Positions 52,322-61,040 of a DNA stretch of 64,000 nucleotides are shown here, in pieces (the stretch's first letter is position 1; the number at the start of each line of letters is the position of its first letter). The stretch comes from Rothia amarae (GTDB lineage Bacteria > Actinomycetota > Actinomycetes > Actinomycetales > Micrococcaceae). The position numbers and the translations under genes were made by a program. The stretch spans positions 1 to 64,000 of the forward strand of contig NZ_CP062957.1 of NCBI RefSeq assembly GCF_014705945.2, read 5' to 3'. The notes beneath the pieces were generated by a model that ran no database searches, was not told the DNA's origin, and saw only the letters and a program-made list of their open reading frames with translations.

Positions 52322-52966
52322 ATGATTATCTGTGTTGGTCATCAAAAAGGTGGGGTAGGAAAATCTACCTTGGTGTATAACCTAGCTGTAGCATTTCAAC
52401 AACTAGGGAAAAGTATCCAAGTTATTGAAGCAGACCCTAGTATCCGCACCTGCTCACGTTGGGCAAATGCAAGAGAAGAACTTACGGATAAAGATCCTGT
52501 TATTACTGTGCGGAAAGACGGGGTCTTAGGTGCAACCCTTAAAGAAGCATCCCACAACTATGACATTGTTCTAGTAGATACAGCGGGTAAAGACTCTAAA
52601 GAATTACGCTCTGCCATGACTGTTGCAGACGTATTGCTTGTTCCGACTTCAGCCGAGCAGGCCGACCTGGAAGCAACTTTTGATTTTTTTCAAGTTGTTG
52701 ACATGGTGAGTGAAATAAATGAGAAACTAACGACTCTCACCGTTCTGACTAAAGCCCCTACTCATGCCCATAGCCAGGATGTTCGGGATGCTAAGAATTT
52801 TTTGGGAATGATTGATTCGCCGAACATGAAGATTGCGGAGACCGTTATTCATAGGAGATCAGTTTTTCATAGAACTACTAGCGAAGGTCTTTCTGTGGTT
52901 GAGTCTAAAGACTCTAAGGCGAAAGCTGAGGTACAACTACTCGCACAAGAAATCATTAATCTCTAA
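52322..52966 (+). CDS. parA: ParA-type plasmid partition ATPase
   Basis: A 214-aa short ParA (type Ib size, without an N-terminal HTH). The deviant Walker A HQKGGVGKST is at residues 7-16, the Walker A' EADPSIRTCSRWA near 42, and Walker B IVLVDTAGKDS near 85. ATG 52322 follows AAGGGGAA. It is read together with the small gene at 52978 behind the ATGTG array; autoregulation by the partner protein at that array is expected. Confidence 0.92.
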   Translation: MIICVGHQKGGVGKSTLVYNLAVAFQQLGKSIQVIEADPSIRTCSRWANAREELTDKDPVITVRKDGVLGATLKEASHNYDIVLVDTAGKDSKELRSAMTVADVLLVPTSAEQADLEATFDFFQVVDMVSEINEKLTTLTVLTKAPTHAHSQDVRDAKNFLGMIDSPNMKIAETVIHRRSVFHRTTSEGLSVVESKDSKAKAEVQLLAQEIINL

Positions 52967-52977
52967 GGATAATCCCC

Positions 52978-53274
52978 ATGGCTTTACGTCTACCTAATAG
53001 TGATAAGAAAGATCAAGCAGTAGAAGCATTCATCAATGGAGCGGACGCCCCATCACCATCCCAGGAAAACCTGGAGAGACTATCTGCGGAAGAACGTTTG
53101 AAAAAACGTGCTGAAGGACGAAACTATCCTCTGTACACCCTGCGAGGGACAGAATCTCAACATAGGTTGATTAAATACGCAGCTGAAAAACATGGAATAT
53201 CTCAGAACAAGTTAATCCAGAAATATCTCTTGGAAGTCTTGGAAGAAGAATTCGGAGATAGTGTTCCAATGTGA
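52978..53274 (+). CDS. parB: small ParB-like (RHH) centromere-binding protein
   Basis: A 98-aa protein with a flexible N-terminus and a C-terminal ribbon-helix-helix-like domain (PLYTLRGTESQHRLIKYAAE and GISQNKLIQKYLLEVLEEEF). It starts 11 bp after parA and its stop lies within the next TGTGAT cluster. Small RHH partners of type Ib ParA bind short repeats on both sides of the operon, which fits here. The family is judged from fold pattern and context, not close similarity. Confidence 0.75.
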   Translation: MALRLPNSDKKDQAVEAFINGADAPSPSQENLERLSAEERLKKRAEGRNYPLYTLRGTESQHRLIKYAAEKHGISQNKLIQKYLLEVLEEEFGDSVPM

Positions 53275-53307
53275 TGTGATATCAAATCACATGATGCGAT
53301 ATCACAT
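53271..53307. repeat. TGTGAT/ATCACA box cluster after parB
   Basis: Contains GTGATGTGATATC, AAATCACAT, GATGCGAT and ATATCACAT within 37 bp, in inverted arrangement, overlapping the parB stop codon. It is a probable second binding site of the partition protein. Confidence 0.65.
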
Positions 53308-53485
53308 TAAATCGTATATTCGAATATTGGCTCGTTGTATTGACAAGATTCACCATTGAGATGACCTTATTAGAGATGGTTACATGACCACTCAAGCTGT
53401 GTAAGCGCAGGGTTGCTGTTCTTCTTCTGTGAGCAATTTATTTGCAAGTACAGTGACTATGGGCTGAAAATAAATCAAAATAGCA

Positions 53486-54193
53486 TCACCGTCGCTTGCT
53501 TCGCGCAAGAAGTAGAGAGACGGGGGCAGGATGTTGTTGCGGAGAATTCATCCCAAGAAAGACCCGGGCAAGGAATGCTGTGCACCCACCAAGTTGCAAC
53601 AGTGAAAACGGCTCATCCGCTAAAGCCGTACCTAGTAAAAGACCCGTCAAACGATTGAGCAGGCCAATAATGCTGACACTGCTGTCTGGGAGCTGAGGTA
53701 CTCCAGTACACCAACATGCGTAGGCGATAATGCTAGCGAACAAAATAATATAGGCAAAACTTGCAGTAGTAGCCAAAGGCTGGGGTGGCATAACACCTTC
53801 GGTGCATAGCGCAATTGGCAAAGTGGGCATCCCGCCAAATGTGAGTTGCCATGCGGTGAATGTTGTTGCTCCTACTGGTGGTTTCCATCGGCGAGTCAGG
53901 ATAAACCCCAGTGCTGAGGAGAGCATGCCAGTTCCTGCTGCAAGAATACCGATAAGGTCTAGGTGCCCTGTTGTTCCGCCTAGCAGGGTGAATACTCCCA
54001 GTAGTCCGAGGGTTCCTCCGTTGAGGGCTCGGAGCGTTATTTTTTCTTTCAGGAGCAGGTGGGCCATGGCCATGGTGGCTATGGGGGAGAGTGCCATGAT
54101 CATGAAGGCGATGCTGCTAGGCAATCTGCTTCCGGAGATGTAGACAAGGATGAAGAAGCCTGAGATGGTGAGGGTGTTGAAGGCGGTGGTTGG
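53486..54193 (-). pseudogene. truncated EamA-family exporter
   Basis: The frame reads as an EamA/RhtA-type transporter with about seven membrane segments (SSIAFMIMALSPIATMAMAHLLL, FTAWQLTFGGMPTLPIAL, FAYIILFASIIAYACW). The usual first two or three helices are missing: an in-frame TAG at 54194-54196 precedes the readable part (AFNTLTISGFFILVY). The first start inside is TTG 54124. At about 236 codons against the usual ~290, it is a 5'-truncated copy wedged between two partition-site clusters. Confidence 0.75.
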
Positions 54194-54270
54194 CTAATTT
54201 TAAGTGTGAGTGAAGTGCGCATCGTGTTGCTCGGAAGTGAAAAAGACGGCAAGTGCGCAGGGAGAAGTTT

Positions 54271-54313
54271 TCATGTGATTTCATATCACATGATGTGATG
54301 TGAAATCACATGA
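54271..54313. repeat. large nested palindrome of TGTGAT boxes
   Basis: The outer arms TCATGTGATTTCA (54271-54283) and TGAAATCACATGA (54301-54313) are perfect complements. The centre again contains the near-palindrome ATCACATGATGTGAT. It has the same box as the sites flanking parAB, so it is probably a third partition-protein site about 1 kb downstream. Confidence 0.75.
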
Positions 54314-54500
54314 AAGTGTCTCCTTCTCTAGCAACAGGCAAAGAATAAATGTGTATGGCCTAGTTCGTGAAAGAACTACCCCACAGTCAGAGTCTGGGTG
54401 TCATTTCCAGAAATATCACTGTATTGGCTTTAGTCATGTCTCTGATGGAAGGTAAGTTCGAAGAGCATCAACCTAGTTATCAACCCGCTCAGAAAATCAT

Positions 54501-55142
54501 ATGAAACATGCACTAAAAGCTGTCTCCGCAGCTGCTCTTCTTGCTCTATTCACCGGATGCGGTAGTAACAATCAAGAAAAAACGGACTCGAAAGATACTC
54601 AACCGACGAACAGCGCAGTATCGGCTTCTGCTACTGCCTCACCGACGCAAGCCGCGTCATCACAGGCAACACCTTCACCGTCTTCAACCGCGAGCCCATC
54701 TGCTACTACGCCCTCTCCAACTCCGGAAAACTCCCCTCAAGGTGAATCGCAGCCTTCTGCAACACCAACGCAGGCCGCTGAGCCTTCAGTGCAAGCTACT
54801 GAGCCAGTAGCTCATCCTTCATGGTGCAATCCTCAAGGTGGCCCAGGGGTAGAACCGATTGAAACCTGCCCTCCTATACCCACCTACCCCATCGTTGTGC
54901 ATAATGAGCAAGAAGCTGCTGAATATCTTCTGGAACAAAAATTCCAAAACAATCCAGATATTACAGCCGCTGTCACTCAGATTCTCCCAGACGCTCAAGG
55001 AGCACCTGGTCAGTATGTAGTGGTGGCTCGGTCAAACTCTATACGTCAGGGTGGAGGTTCTGGGACTCTAGGTACTTTTCTGGTAACTCCGGAAGGTAAT
55101 TGGGGCGAAACTGATCCTTCGATGATTCCCCAGAACGGGTAG
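54501..55142 (+). CDS. Ser/Thr/Pro-rich lipoprotein
   Basis: A 213-aa predicted lipoprotein: signal peptide with lipobox LFTGC (Cys20), then about 85 residues of Ser/Thr/Pro/Ala low complexity (a cell-wall-spanning stalk). A C-terminal domain of ~105 residues with two cysteines (SWCNPQGG, ETCPPIPTYP) and YVVVARSNSIRQGGGSG follows. The family is unknown to me. It converges with the secreted nuclease gene across a hairpin terminator. A surface role is clear; the function is not. Confidence 0.65.
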   Translation: MKHALKAVSAAALLALFTGCGSNNQEKTDSKDTQPTNSAVSASATASPTQAASSQATPSPSSTASPSATTPSPTPENSPQGESQPSATPTQAAEPSVQATEPVAHPSWCNPQGGPGVEPIETCPPIPTYPIVVHNEQEAAEYLLEQKFQNNPDITAAVTQILPDAQGAPGQYVVVARSNSIRQGGGSGTLGTFLVTPEGNWGETDPSMIPQNG

Positions 55143-55247
55143 TGGGCTGTATCTTAGCATTTTTGTGTATAGCTGAAGTTGATAACCCACCTACAGGTCA
55201 ATTGCACTTGATATGTTCTACGAACGCATGCTCACCAAAGATAGTAA

Positions 55248-55283
55248 GAGGCCCTCTCTCTAAAACTTAGGGAGAGGGTCTCT
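55248..55283. terminator. hairpin terminator between convergent genes
   Basis: A stem of about 14 bp with G-U pairs (GAGGCCCTCTCTCT with AGGGAGAGGGTCTC), followed by TTCTTTATTT. It serves the lipoprotein gene and possibly the minus-strand nuclease gene. Confidence 0.75.
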
Positions 55284-55294
55284 TCTTTATTTAT

Positions 55295-56491
55295 TTACTT
55301 TTCACATGCGACGCCGTCGCCATCGCGGTCTAGCTTAGAAGAATAACCAGGGCTACCTGCATACAGCGGGGCAGCCCCAGCAGCCCGTGCCTCAGCACAA
55401 CTCGCAAATACAGCAGTAGCAGGTGCTTGCTGAGCCGGTACCTGCGGGGCTGGTGCCTGTTCCGCAGGAGGGGCAACATACGCCGGAGTAGTAGCCTGTT
55501 GCACCGGCGCCTGGGTAGGTTCTTCCGCTGCTGGGGTAGGATCCTGAGTTTTTTCAGGTAGAGTCGCACCACAGTTACCGAGAACCTGAATCATCGCATC
55601 TTTTTCAGCCTGCTTGACCCACAGGCGATACTTAGCTTTCACATCAATCTGTTTGCTGACATAGGTGCACCGGTAATCCTTGTTTGAAGGCAACCAAGTT
55701 GCTGCATCTGCATCGCTCTTTTGCTGGTTCGCCGGCCCATCCACTGCAAGCAGGTTCACTGGATCATTAGCCAGCTGCTCCCGATCGGTTACTGAGAGAT
55801 CTTGAGCACCGGTTTGCCATGCATCTGATAAAGCGACCACGTGGTCAATTTGGATTGCGCTGGAGGTGTTTTTTCCTTGCTGAAAATCGATGGTGGTTGC
55901 GGTGTACGGGTCATCGAGTACTCCAGTCATCACCTTGCAGCCGTGGGTTCCAGGTTTGACGGTGATGCTGGTGAGGTCTCTGCGGAGGATGTCGTTTCGG
56001 GTATCGCACCCGTTATGGTCTACATCTGCCCAGGCTGCCCCGAACTGTTCGCGTGAGTAACCCGTTTTCGGTGCTCGCCCTTTTACTTCAAGAGTTTCTA
56101 GGGTGTCCAGGGCTGTCTGGGCATCGGAGGATTGTGTGGTGTCTGATCTTGGCACCGCTGCGGTGTTTTTCTCATCGGCCAGGGGTACGGCTGTGGGGGT
56201 GGGGCTGGAAGTAGTGGGGGTAGGCGTTGCGCTGGTGGTGGTTGGGGAAGGCGTGGGTGTTGCCGAGGGGGTAGCTGAGGTACTGAGGGAAGCGGTGGGC
56301 GAGGGGGTAGTTGCCGAGTTGGTGGTCTCAGGAGCGTTGCCTGTGATGGCTTGGACGATGCCAACGATGATAGCTAGGGCAAAGAAGAGGACGATGATTC
56401 CTAGGCATCCCAGGCAGGAGAGAACTCCACCTTTTGCTACTTTGTTTTGGGGGAGTTTGACCTTGGTCTGGGGGAGTTTGAGAGAAGGCAT
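55295..56491 (-). CDS. cell-surface HNH nuclease with Excalibur domain
   Basis: A 398-aa protein with one N-terminal membrane helix (about 22-50), a Thr/Ser/Pro-rich stalk, then an HNH/GmrSD-type (DUF1524-like) nuclease domain with DHNGCDTRNDIL, QIDHVVALSDAWQTGA and the NLLAVDGPANQQKSDADAATW block. A Pro/Ala/Gln linker and a C-terminal Excalibur calcium-binding motif DRDGDGVACE complete it. This architecture is common for secreted actinobacterial nucleases. It may digest DNA outside the cell, for nutrition or to limit entry of other DNA. Confidence 0.85.
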   Translation of the reverse strand: MPSLKLPQTKVKLPQNKVAKGGVLSCLGCLGIIVLFFALAIIVGIVQAITGNAPETTNSATTPSPTASLSTSATPSATPTPSPTTTSATPTPTTSSPTPTAVPLADEKNTAAVPRSDTTQSSDAQTALDTLETLEVKGRAPKTGYSREQFGAAWADVDHNGCDTRNDILRRDLTSITVKPGTHGCKVMTGVLDDPYTATTIDFQQGKNTSSAIQIDHVVALSDAWQTGAQDLSVTDREQLANDPVNLLAVDGPANQQKSDADAATWLPSNKDYRCTYVSKQIDVKAKYRLWVKQAEKDAMIQVLGNCGATLPEKTQDPTPAAEEPTQAPVQQATTPAYVAPPAEQAPAPQVPAQQAPATAVFASCAEARAAGAAPLYAGSPGYSSKLDRDGDGVACEK

Positions 56492-56614
56492 GAAGTACTT
56501 ATCTAATAAGGGGATATCAATCCATATTTTGTAGAGAGCCTTTCTATTATAGTGAATCGTCTAGTCTTTACAGACACGTGTGAGTGTCCGAGCCTTCGCT
56601 AACAAGTGAGGTGT

Positions 56615-57250
56615 TTAGGGTCTTTTGGCCAAACTCGCTGTAACCGTTGAATGCGCTGCAATCCAATCCGCGGCACCAGGGGCAATCAGCTTCGCTATTG
56701 TATGGATGGAATCCAAAACCGCTAGTGTTTGCCTTTTCTCACGTTGCACATCTAATCGGATTAACGGTTCATGGTGAGCGCAACGGTTGCGCATCTTGTA
56801 AATCCTCTCTAAGTGGTATTCAAAATCTTCCCGAGAAACCTTGTGAGTGAGAGAAGCTAAGACTTTAGGCCATACCGTACTTTGATAAGTGCGGGTAAAG
56901 AGAAATCGCCAAAAATCAAAGGATAAATCCGCAATGATTTTTCCTGGAAGAGCTGGAGGGTTCATTGTGTGGTGGGTTCGTTGGCGGGCTTTTGTGATTG
57001 ATTTTTGCGCTTGGTGTGTTAGCGGGATGCGTGTGGATAAGAACCAGCCGACTCCGTAGGTGGCACTGAGGGCGCGGTCAATGGCGTTGCGAAGAAGCAC
57101 CTCTAGGTGCCCGATGTCGACAAGAAGTTCTTTGGTGATCCGGGCATTGTAAATGTAAAGCTGCTCAGGGTCTGGGTGGTGAGAGTATTTGCTGAGTCTG
57201 GGCGCAGAAAACCAGTGTTCGAGGGTGGTGAGATGCTGGTTGTTTTACAT
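56615..57250 (-). pseudogene. Abi-family (AbiD/AbiF-like) abortive-infection gene with broken start
   Basis: About 211 codons read as an Abi_2-type protein: LTTLEHWFSAPRLSKY near the start, LYIYNARITKELLVDIGHLEVLLRN split over two segments, and the C-terminal HEPN-like RNRCAHHEPL. In frame, the only ATG at the expected N-terminus (57250-57248) is followed at once by TAA. The next possible start (GTG 57100) would remove the first conserved ~50 residues. The gene is therefore probably inactive, unless a non-standard start is used. Confidence 0.7.
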
Positions 57251-57278
57251 GTTTTCTAGTATTACAGTTAGCTATGAA

Positions 57279-57330
57279 AACCCCGGGTCGTTCCCTGCGC
57301 TTGTGCGTATATCGCCGGGGTTATTGTTTT
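57279..57330 (+). terminator. hairpin terminator
   Basis: AACCCCGG (57279-57286) pairs with CCGGGGTT (57315-57322) and is followed by ATTGTTTT. No plus-strand gene lies just before it, so it may end a short RNA or the far end of a lost gene. Confidence 0.6.
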
Positions 57331-58177
57331 GCCCGAGAGCGGTGGGTGGGTGAGTAAATCTTGCCTCAAGAAATAAATTTCTTGGGTTAATTCTGCAAAA
57401 ATCCGCAAGATGTCCAATGGTCAGATTAGATCCGACACGTATTAGTTCTTTATCGAATAATATGATGATTTATGACCCTTACAGGGAGTTTGCCTCAAGA
57501 ATTAACCCCAGAATCGTGTTCTAAATACTTCAAAGAAGCTACCCGATAATAGGACATTAATGGAAGAACAGGGGACCCCGAAGCTTCCTCATACTGCGGA
57601 TGAGGTAAACACGGTCTGAGATACTTCTTTAAAATCACTAACCGAGAACCTGTCGCGGCTCTTTACCCTGTCGGTTCTACATGTATCGATCAGTTCAAGC
57701 GAAAAGATATTACCCCAAGAAGTAACTTTCACTCAGGCGAAGTTCAAAATCCTGCAAGTAGCAGAGCAGAGGGAACTCTCACTCAGGGGGAGCTTATTCT
57801 CTAGGAACCTTCTTGCTCATCTTTATGAGGAGGGTTGTTTTCAGCCTCATAAGTTCAATGGCTTTGATGCAAACAAGGATTATCGGTTCTTGGTTGAGAT
57901 GTTCAATAAGCGTTCGGAACCAAGCGAAAAGCAGCAGTGAAAAATCTAGGTATTGACACATAGGACGATTGTCCCTCGCTTCAAGAGGACTCTGTCTTGG
58001 CAAAATCTATTCGAACAGCGTTTGTACTCATCTTCGTGAGGGATTTTTGCGCCGTCACCTAAAGGGTTATAGAGAAATCATCGTTCAGAAATAGTAGAGA
58101 TCAGAATTTATACCAAAAAATCAATTGATACAGTCTGTTTGTATCAAAACACTTTAGTATTGATTTTATTGATGTAA
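57331..58177. other. gene-free or degenerate region before the IS5 element
   Basis: About 850 bp without a supportable gene. The direct motif GCCTCAAGAA(A/T)TAA occurs near 57362 and 57491. Stops are frequent in all frames and no frame shows a recognisable product. It could be decayed coding DNA. Confidence 0.4.
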
Positions 58178-59081
58178 TGAGGCTTATTCAAAAGTATGCA
58201 CACACCTCACACCCACCAACTAGACAACGGCCCCACCATAGCGGCAACCTTGAGGATAAATAACCACAAATATTCTCAAACCGCACCAGGAAGAACCGTT
58301 GCACCACCAGCGTACAACCGGCCTTACCGCCACGCAATTTGCCGCTCTACTGACAGCCCTGACCAACCAACTCATCTGGGGTAAACCAGGAGGAAGACCA
58401 CCAGCCCTCACTCCAGCTCAGGCACTCAAAACCACTCTGCTCTACCACCGACACAATCTCACCGAAGAGCTACTTGCTGAAATCTTCACCGTCTCGCAAC
58501 CTACTATCTCACGGACCATCAACACTATCGAAAAGGCGCTTGCAAAGGTCTTCAAACCTCTAGAACAGCCTTTGAAAATGAGCCTGGATGTACCAGGTTC
58601 TTTGGTTGTCGATGGAACTCTTGTACCCACCTGGAACTGGCGTTCACTAGGAAAAACAAATTTTTCGGGCAAACATAAACGAACCGGTTTCAACCACCAA
58701 GTCATCTGCACCCTCGATGGCAGGCTCTTAGTCATCACTGACCCGCTACCCGGGGCAAGGCATGATGCTCATGCTTTCAGAGCTCACGGGCTAGATCAGC
58801 TACTGGATTCCTCGACTCTGGCCGATAAGGGCTATATAGGCCTGGGGTTAGCAACCCCGACCAGGCGTAAGCCTGGTGTGAAAGTGCCTCAGGGTGTCAA
58901 GGATAATAATCGCATTATCAATAGATTACGGGCTGTGGTGGAGCGGGTTATCGCTCAAGTGAAGACCTGGCGGGTTCTTTATTCGGGGTTTAGGCGGCCG
59001 TTGAGTTTGTATCGGCAGGTGTTTTCGGTGGTGCGGGGTCTGGTGTTTTATGCGGCTGGGAGGACTTTTGAATAAGCCTCA
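58178..59081 (+). mobile_element. IS5-family insertion sequence
   Basis: A 904-bp element with perfect 18-bp terminal inverted repeats TGAGGCTTATTCAAAAGT (58178-58195; complement 59064-59081) and one transposase gene. The flanking bases differ (TAA left, ATG right), so no target duplication is evident. Its right end lies 33 bp before the gajA-like start codon. Confidence 0.92.
58299..59075 (+). CDS. IS5-family DDE transposase
   Basis: A 258-aa transposase of the DDE_Tnp_4 type, with an N-terminal HTH (LTEELLAEIFTVSQPTISRTI). The catalytic residues lie in LVVDGTLVPTW (Asp), ADKGYIGLG (Asp) and AVVERVIAQVKTW (Glu). It starts at TTG 58299; no better start with RBS is seen. The frame ends inside the right inverted repeat. 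All catalytic residues are present, so the element may be active. Confidence 0.9.
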   Translation: MHHQRTTGLTATQFAALLTALTNQLIWGKPGGRPPALTPAQALKTTLLYHRHNLTEELLAEIFTVSQPTISRTINTIEKALAKVFKPLEQPLKMSLDVPGSLVVDGTLVPTWNWRSLGKTNFSGKHKRTGFNHQVICTLDGRLLVITDPLPGARHDAHAFRAHGLDQLLDSSTLADKGYIGLGLATPTRRKPGVKVPQGVKDNNRIINRLRAVVERVIAQVKTWRVLYSGFRRPLSLYRQVFSVVRGLVFYAAGRTFE

Positions 59082-59114
59082 ATGTGAATCGTTCTGAAAT
59101 CAGGAGATGCTGGG

Positions 59115-61040
59115 ATGAAATTTTCTACAATACGGCTAAAAAATTTTCAGTCTTTTGGACCTAACCCCACTCCCATTGATCTCAGCTCACTTACCTTTGT
59201 CTTAGGGCCAAACGGATCAGGAAAAACTGCCGTTCTCCAAGCGCTTACGCGCCTCTTTAGCCCTATTCCCAATCAGCGCTCCATCCGCTTTGCAGATTTT
59301 CATGTCGCTCAAGAACTCACAGATAACGGTCATCAGAAAAAGGCAGAAGAGCTTTGGATTGAAGTGGAGATTGAATTTCCCGAGGCTGAGGAAGAAAACC
59401 CACACGCATCGACATCCGCCTTCTTTTCACACATGAGATTAGAGGAAGAAGGCAGTATACCAAAATGCCGCGTTCGGCTGACGGCTACTATCAATGCTTT
59501 TGAAGAAATCGAAGAACGTATTGAATATGTACTGAGCTATAACTCCGAGGGTAAGCCCGAGGACGTTCAACCAATGAGTAGATATGACCGTGGAAGCATC
59601 GAGGTATTCTATCTACCAGCACGACGTGATCCCGGAGACCATATTTCTTATGCTGCATCTTCTTTGCTTGGCAGAACTCTTCGGGCTGCTAACTGGATAG
59701 CAGAAAGTGAAAAACTTGAAGCTCTGAATGAGGAGATTAGCACTACTCTGGCAGAGAATAAGGCTGTTATAGAATTTAGCGATAATCTTCGAATTCAATG
59801 GGAAAAGGTTCATGCAGGTTCTTATCTTAAGAATCCGGAGATAGTCTTTGGTCATAATAGAATTGAAGGCGTTCTGCGACAGCTATCTATTCAGTTTTCC
59901 CCTTCTCATCAAGCGAATGCCTTACCATCTGAAAACTTATCTGATGGTCAAAAATCTTTGCTCTATATTTCCCTGGCATTGGCTTGGCAGAAGCTATGTC
60001 GCGGGGTTCTTGCGGGGGAAGAAATAGGTCTAGACCCAGATAAGTTGCGGCCCCCGGTGCATATTATTTTTGCGTTGGAGGAGCCTGAGAATAGTCTTTC
60101 TCCACAGTATCTTGGGAGAATCATCCGCCAATTACGAGATGCCTGTGATGAAGGAGATGTGCAAGCTCTTATTGCTACTCATGCATCCACCCTGTTGCGA
60201 AGAGTTGACCCGGCTGATATTCGTTTTCTGAGGCTAAATCACGCTAGAGAAACAACAGTACGCCGCATTATTCTTCCCACAGAAGATACTGAAGCTGCAA
60301 AATATGTTCGAGAGGCAGTGATGGCTTTTCCCGAACTTTATTTCTCTCGTCTCGTTGTGCTTGGAGAAGGCGCTAGCGAGCTTGTTGTCTTACCTCGAGT
60401 TCTTGAAGCAGCAGGAATCAGAGAAGATGACACCTCCGTTTCAGTGGTTCCTTTGGGTGGTAGACACGTGAACCATTTTTGGAGACTACTAGAGAACCTC
60501 GAGATACCTTATGTGACATTGCTTGACTTAGATAGTGCAAGGCATGGAGGGGGATGGGGACGTATTCATACTGCTATGCGTAATATTAATAAATATCGTC
60601 CTGAATTCTATTCTCAAAACCACTTTGATTTTTTGCCCCCAGCAGGTTATGAAGAATCTATACCTGTATTTGGCCAATCTCCGGATGTCTTAAAACGCTT
60701 AGAAAATTCAAATGAAGTATTTTTCTCTTCTCCTCTTGACCTGGACCTCATGATGATGAAAGCATTTCCCTGTGCTTATCAAGTTCGCCTAAGAAATCCC
60801 CGCGATACAACTGTTACAAGCGTCTTAGGAAAAAGTCACCGTAACGAAGTACTTCTGGGTAAAGATAATCTAAAACTACTTGAAGATTACCGTGAAAAAT
60901 TTGGGCAAAAAAGTAAGCCCGCAAGTCATCTTCAAGCATTAGCTCAGCTAAATGACAATGACCTTCTAGAAAACTTACCTCCTGTTTTGATACGTCTAGC
61001 TGATGTTGTGAGAGAGAAGTTAGCGGAGCTCCCTGAATGA
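59115..61040 (+). CDS. gajA: GajA-like OLD-family ATPase-TOPRIM endonuclease (Gabija)
   Basis: A 641-aa protein. The N-terminal ABC-type ATPase has Walker A GPNGSGKTA (31-39), signature ENLSDGQKS near 274-282 and Walker B FALEEPENS near 317. The C-terminal TOPRIM nuclease has LVVLGEGASELVVLPRVLE (about 413-431) and the acidic TLLDLDSARHGG near 470. OLD nuclease plus a UvrD-type helicase in one operon is the Gabija anti-phage system, whose GajA nicks DNA when nucleotides fall. Slightly longer than Bacillus GajA (~580). ATG 59115 follows a weak AGGAGATG RBS. Confidence 0.85.
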   Translation: MKFSTIRLKNFQSFGPNPTPIDLSSLTFVLGPNGSGKTAVLQALTRLFSPIPNQRSIRFADFHVAQELTDNGHQKKAEELWIEVEIEFPEAEEENPHASTSAFFSHMRLEEEGSIPKCRVRLTATINAFEEIEERIEYVLSYNSEGKPEDVQPMSRYDRGSIEVFYLPARRDPGDHISYAASSLLGRTLRAANWIAESEKLEALNEEISTTLAENKAVIEFSDNLRIQWEKVHAGSYLKNPEIVFGHNRIEGVLRQLSIQFSPSHQANALPSENLSDGQKSLLYISLALAWQKLCRGVLAGEEIGLDPDKLRPPVHIIFALEEPENSLSPQYLGRIIRQLRDACDEGDVQALIATHASTLLRRVDPADIRFLRLNHARETTVRRIILPTEDTEAAKYVREAVMAFPELYFSRLVVLGEGASELVVLPRVLEAAGIREDDTSVSVVPLGGRHVNHFWRLLENLEIPYVTLLDLDSARHGGGWGRIHTAMRNINKYRPEFYSQNHFDFLPPAGYEESIPVFGQSPDVLKRLENSNEVFFSSPLDLDLMMMKAFPCAYQVRLRNPRDTTVTSVLGKSHRNEVLLGKDNLKLLEDYREKFGQKSKPASHLQALAQLNDNDLLENLPPVLIRLADVVREKLAELPE

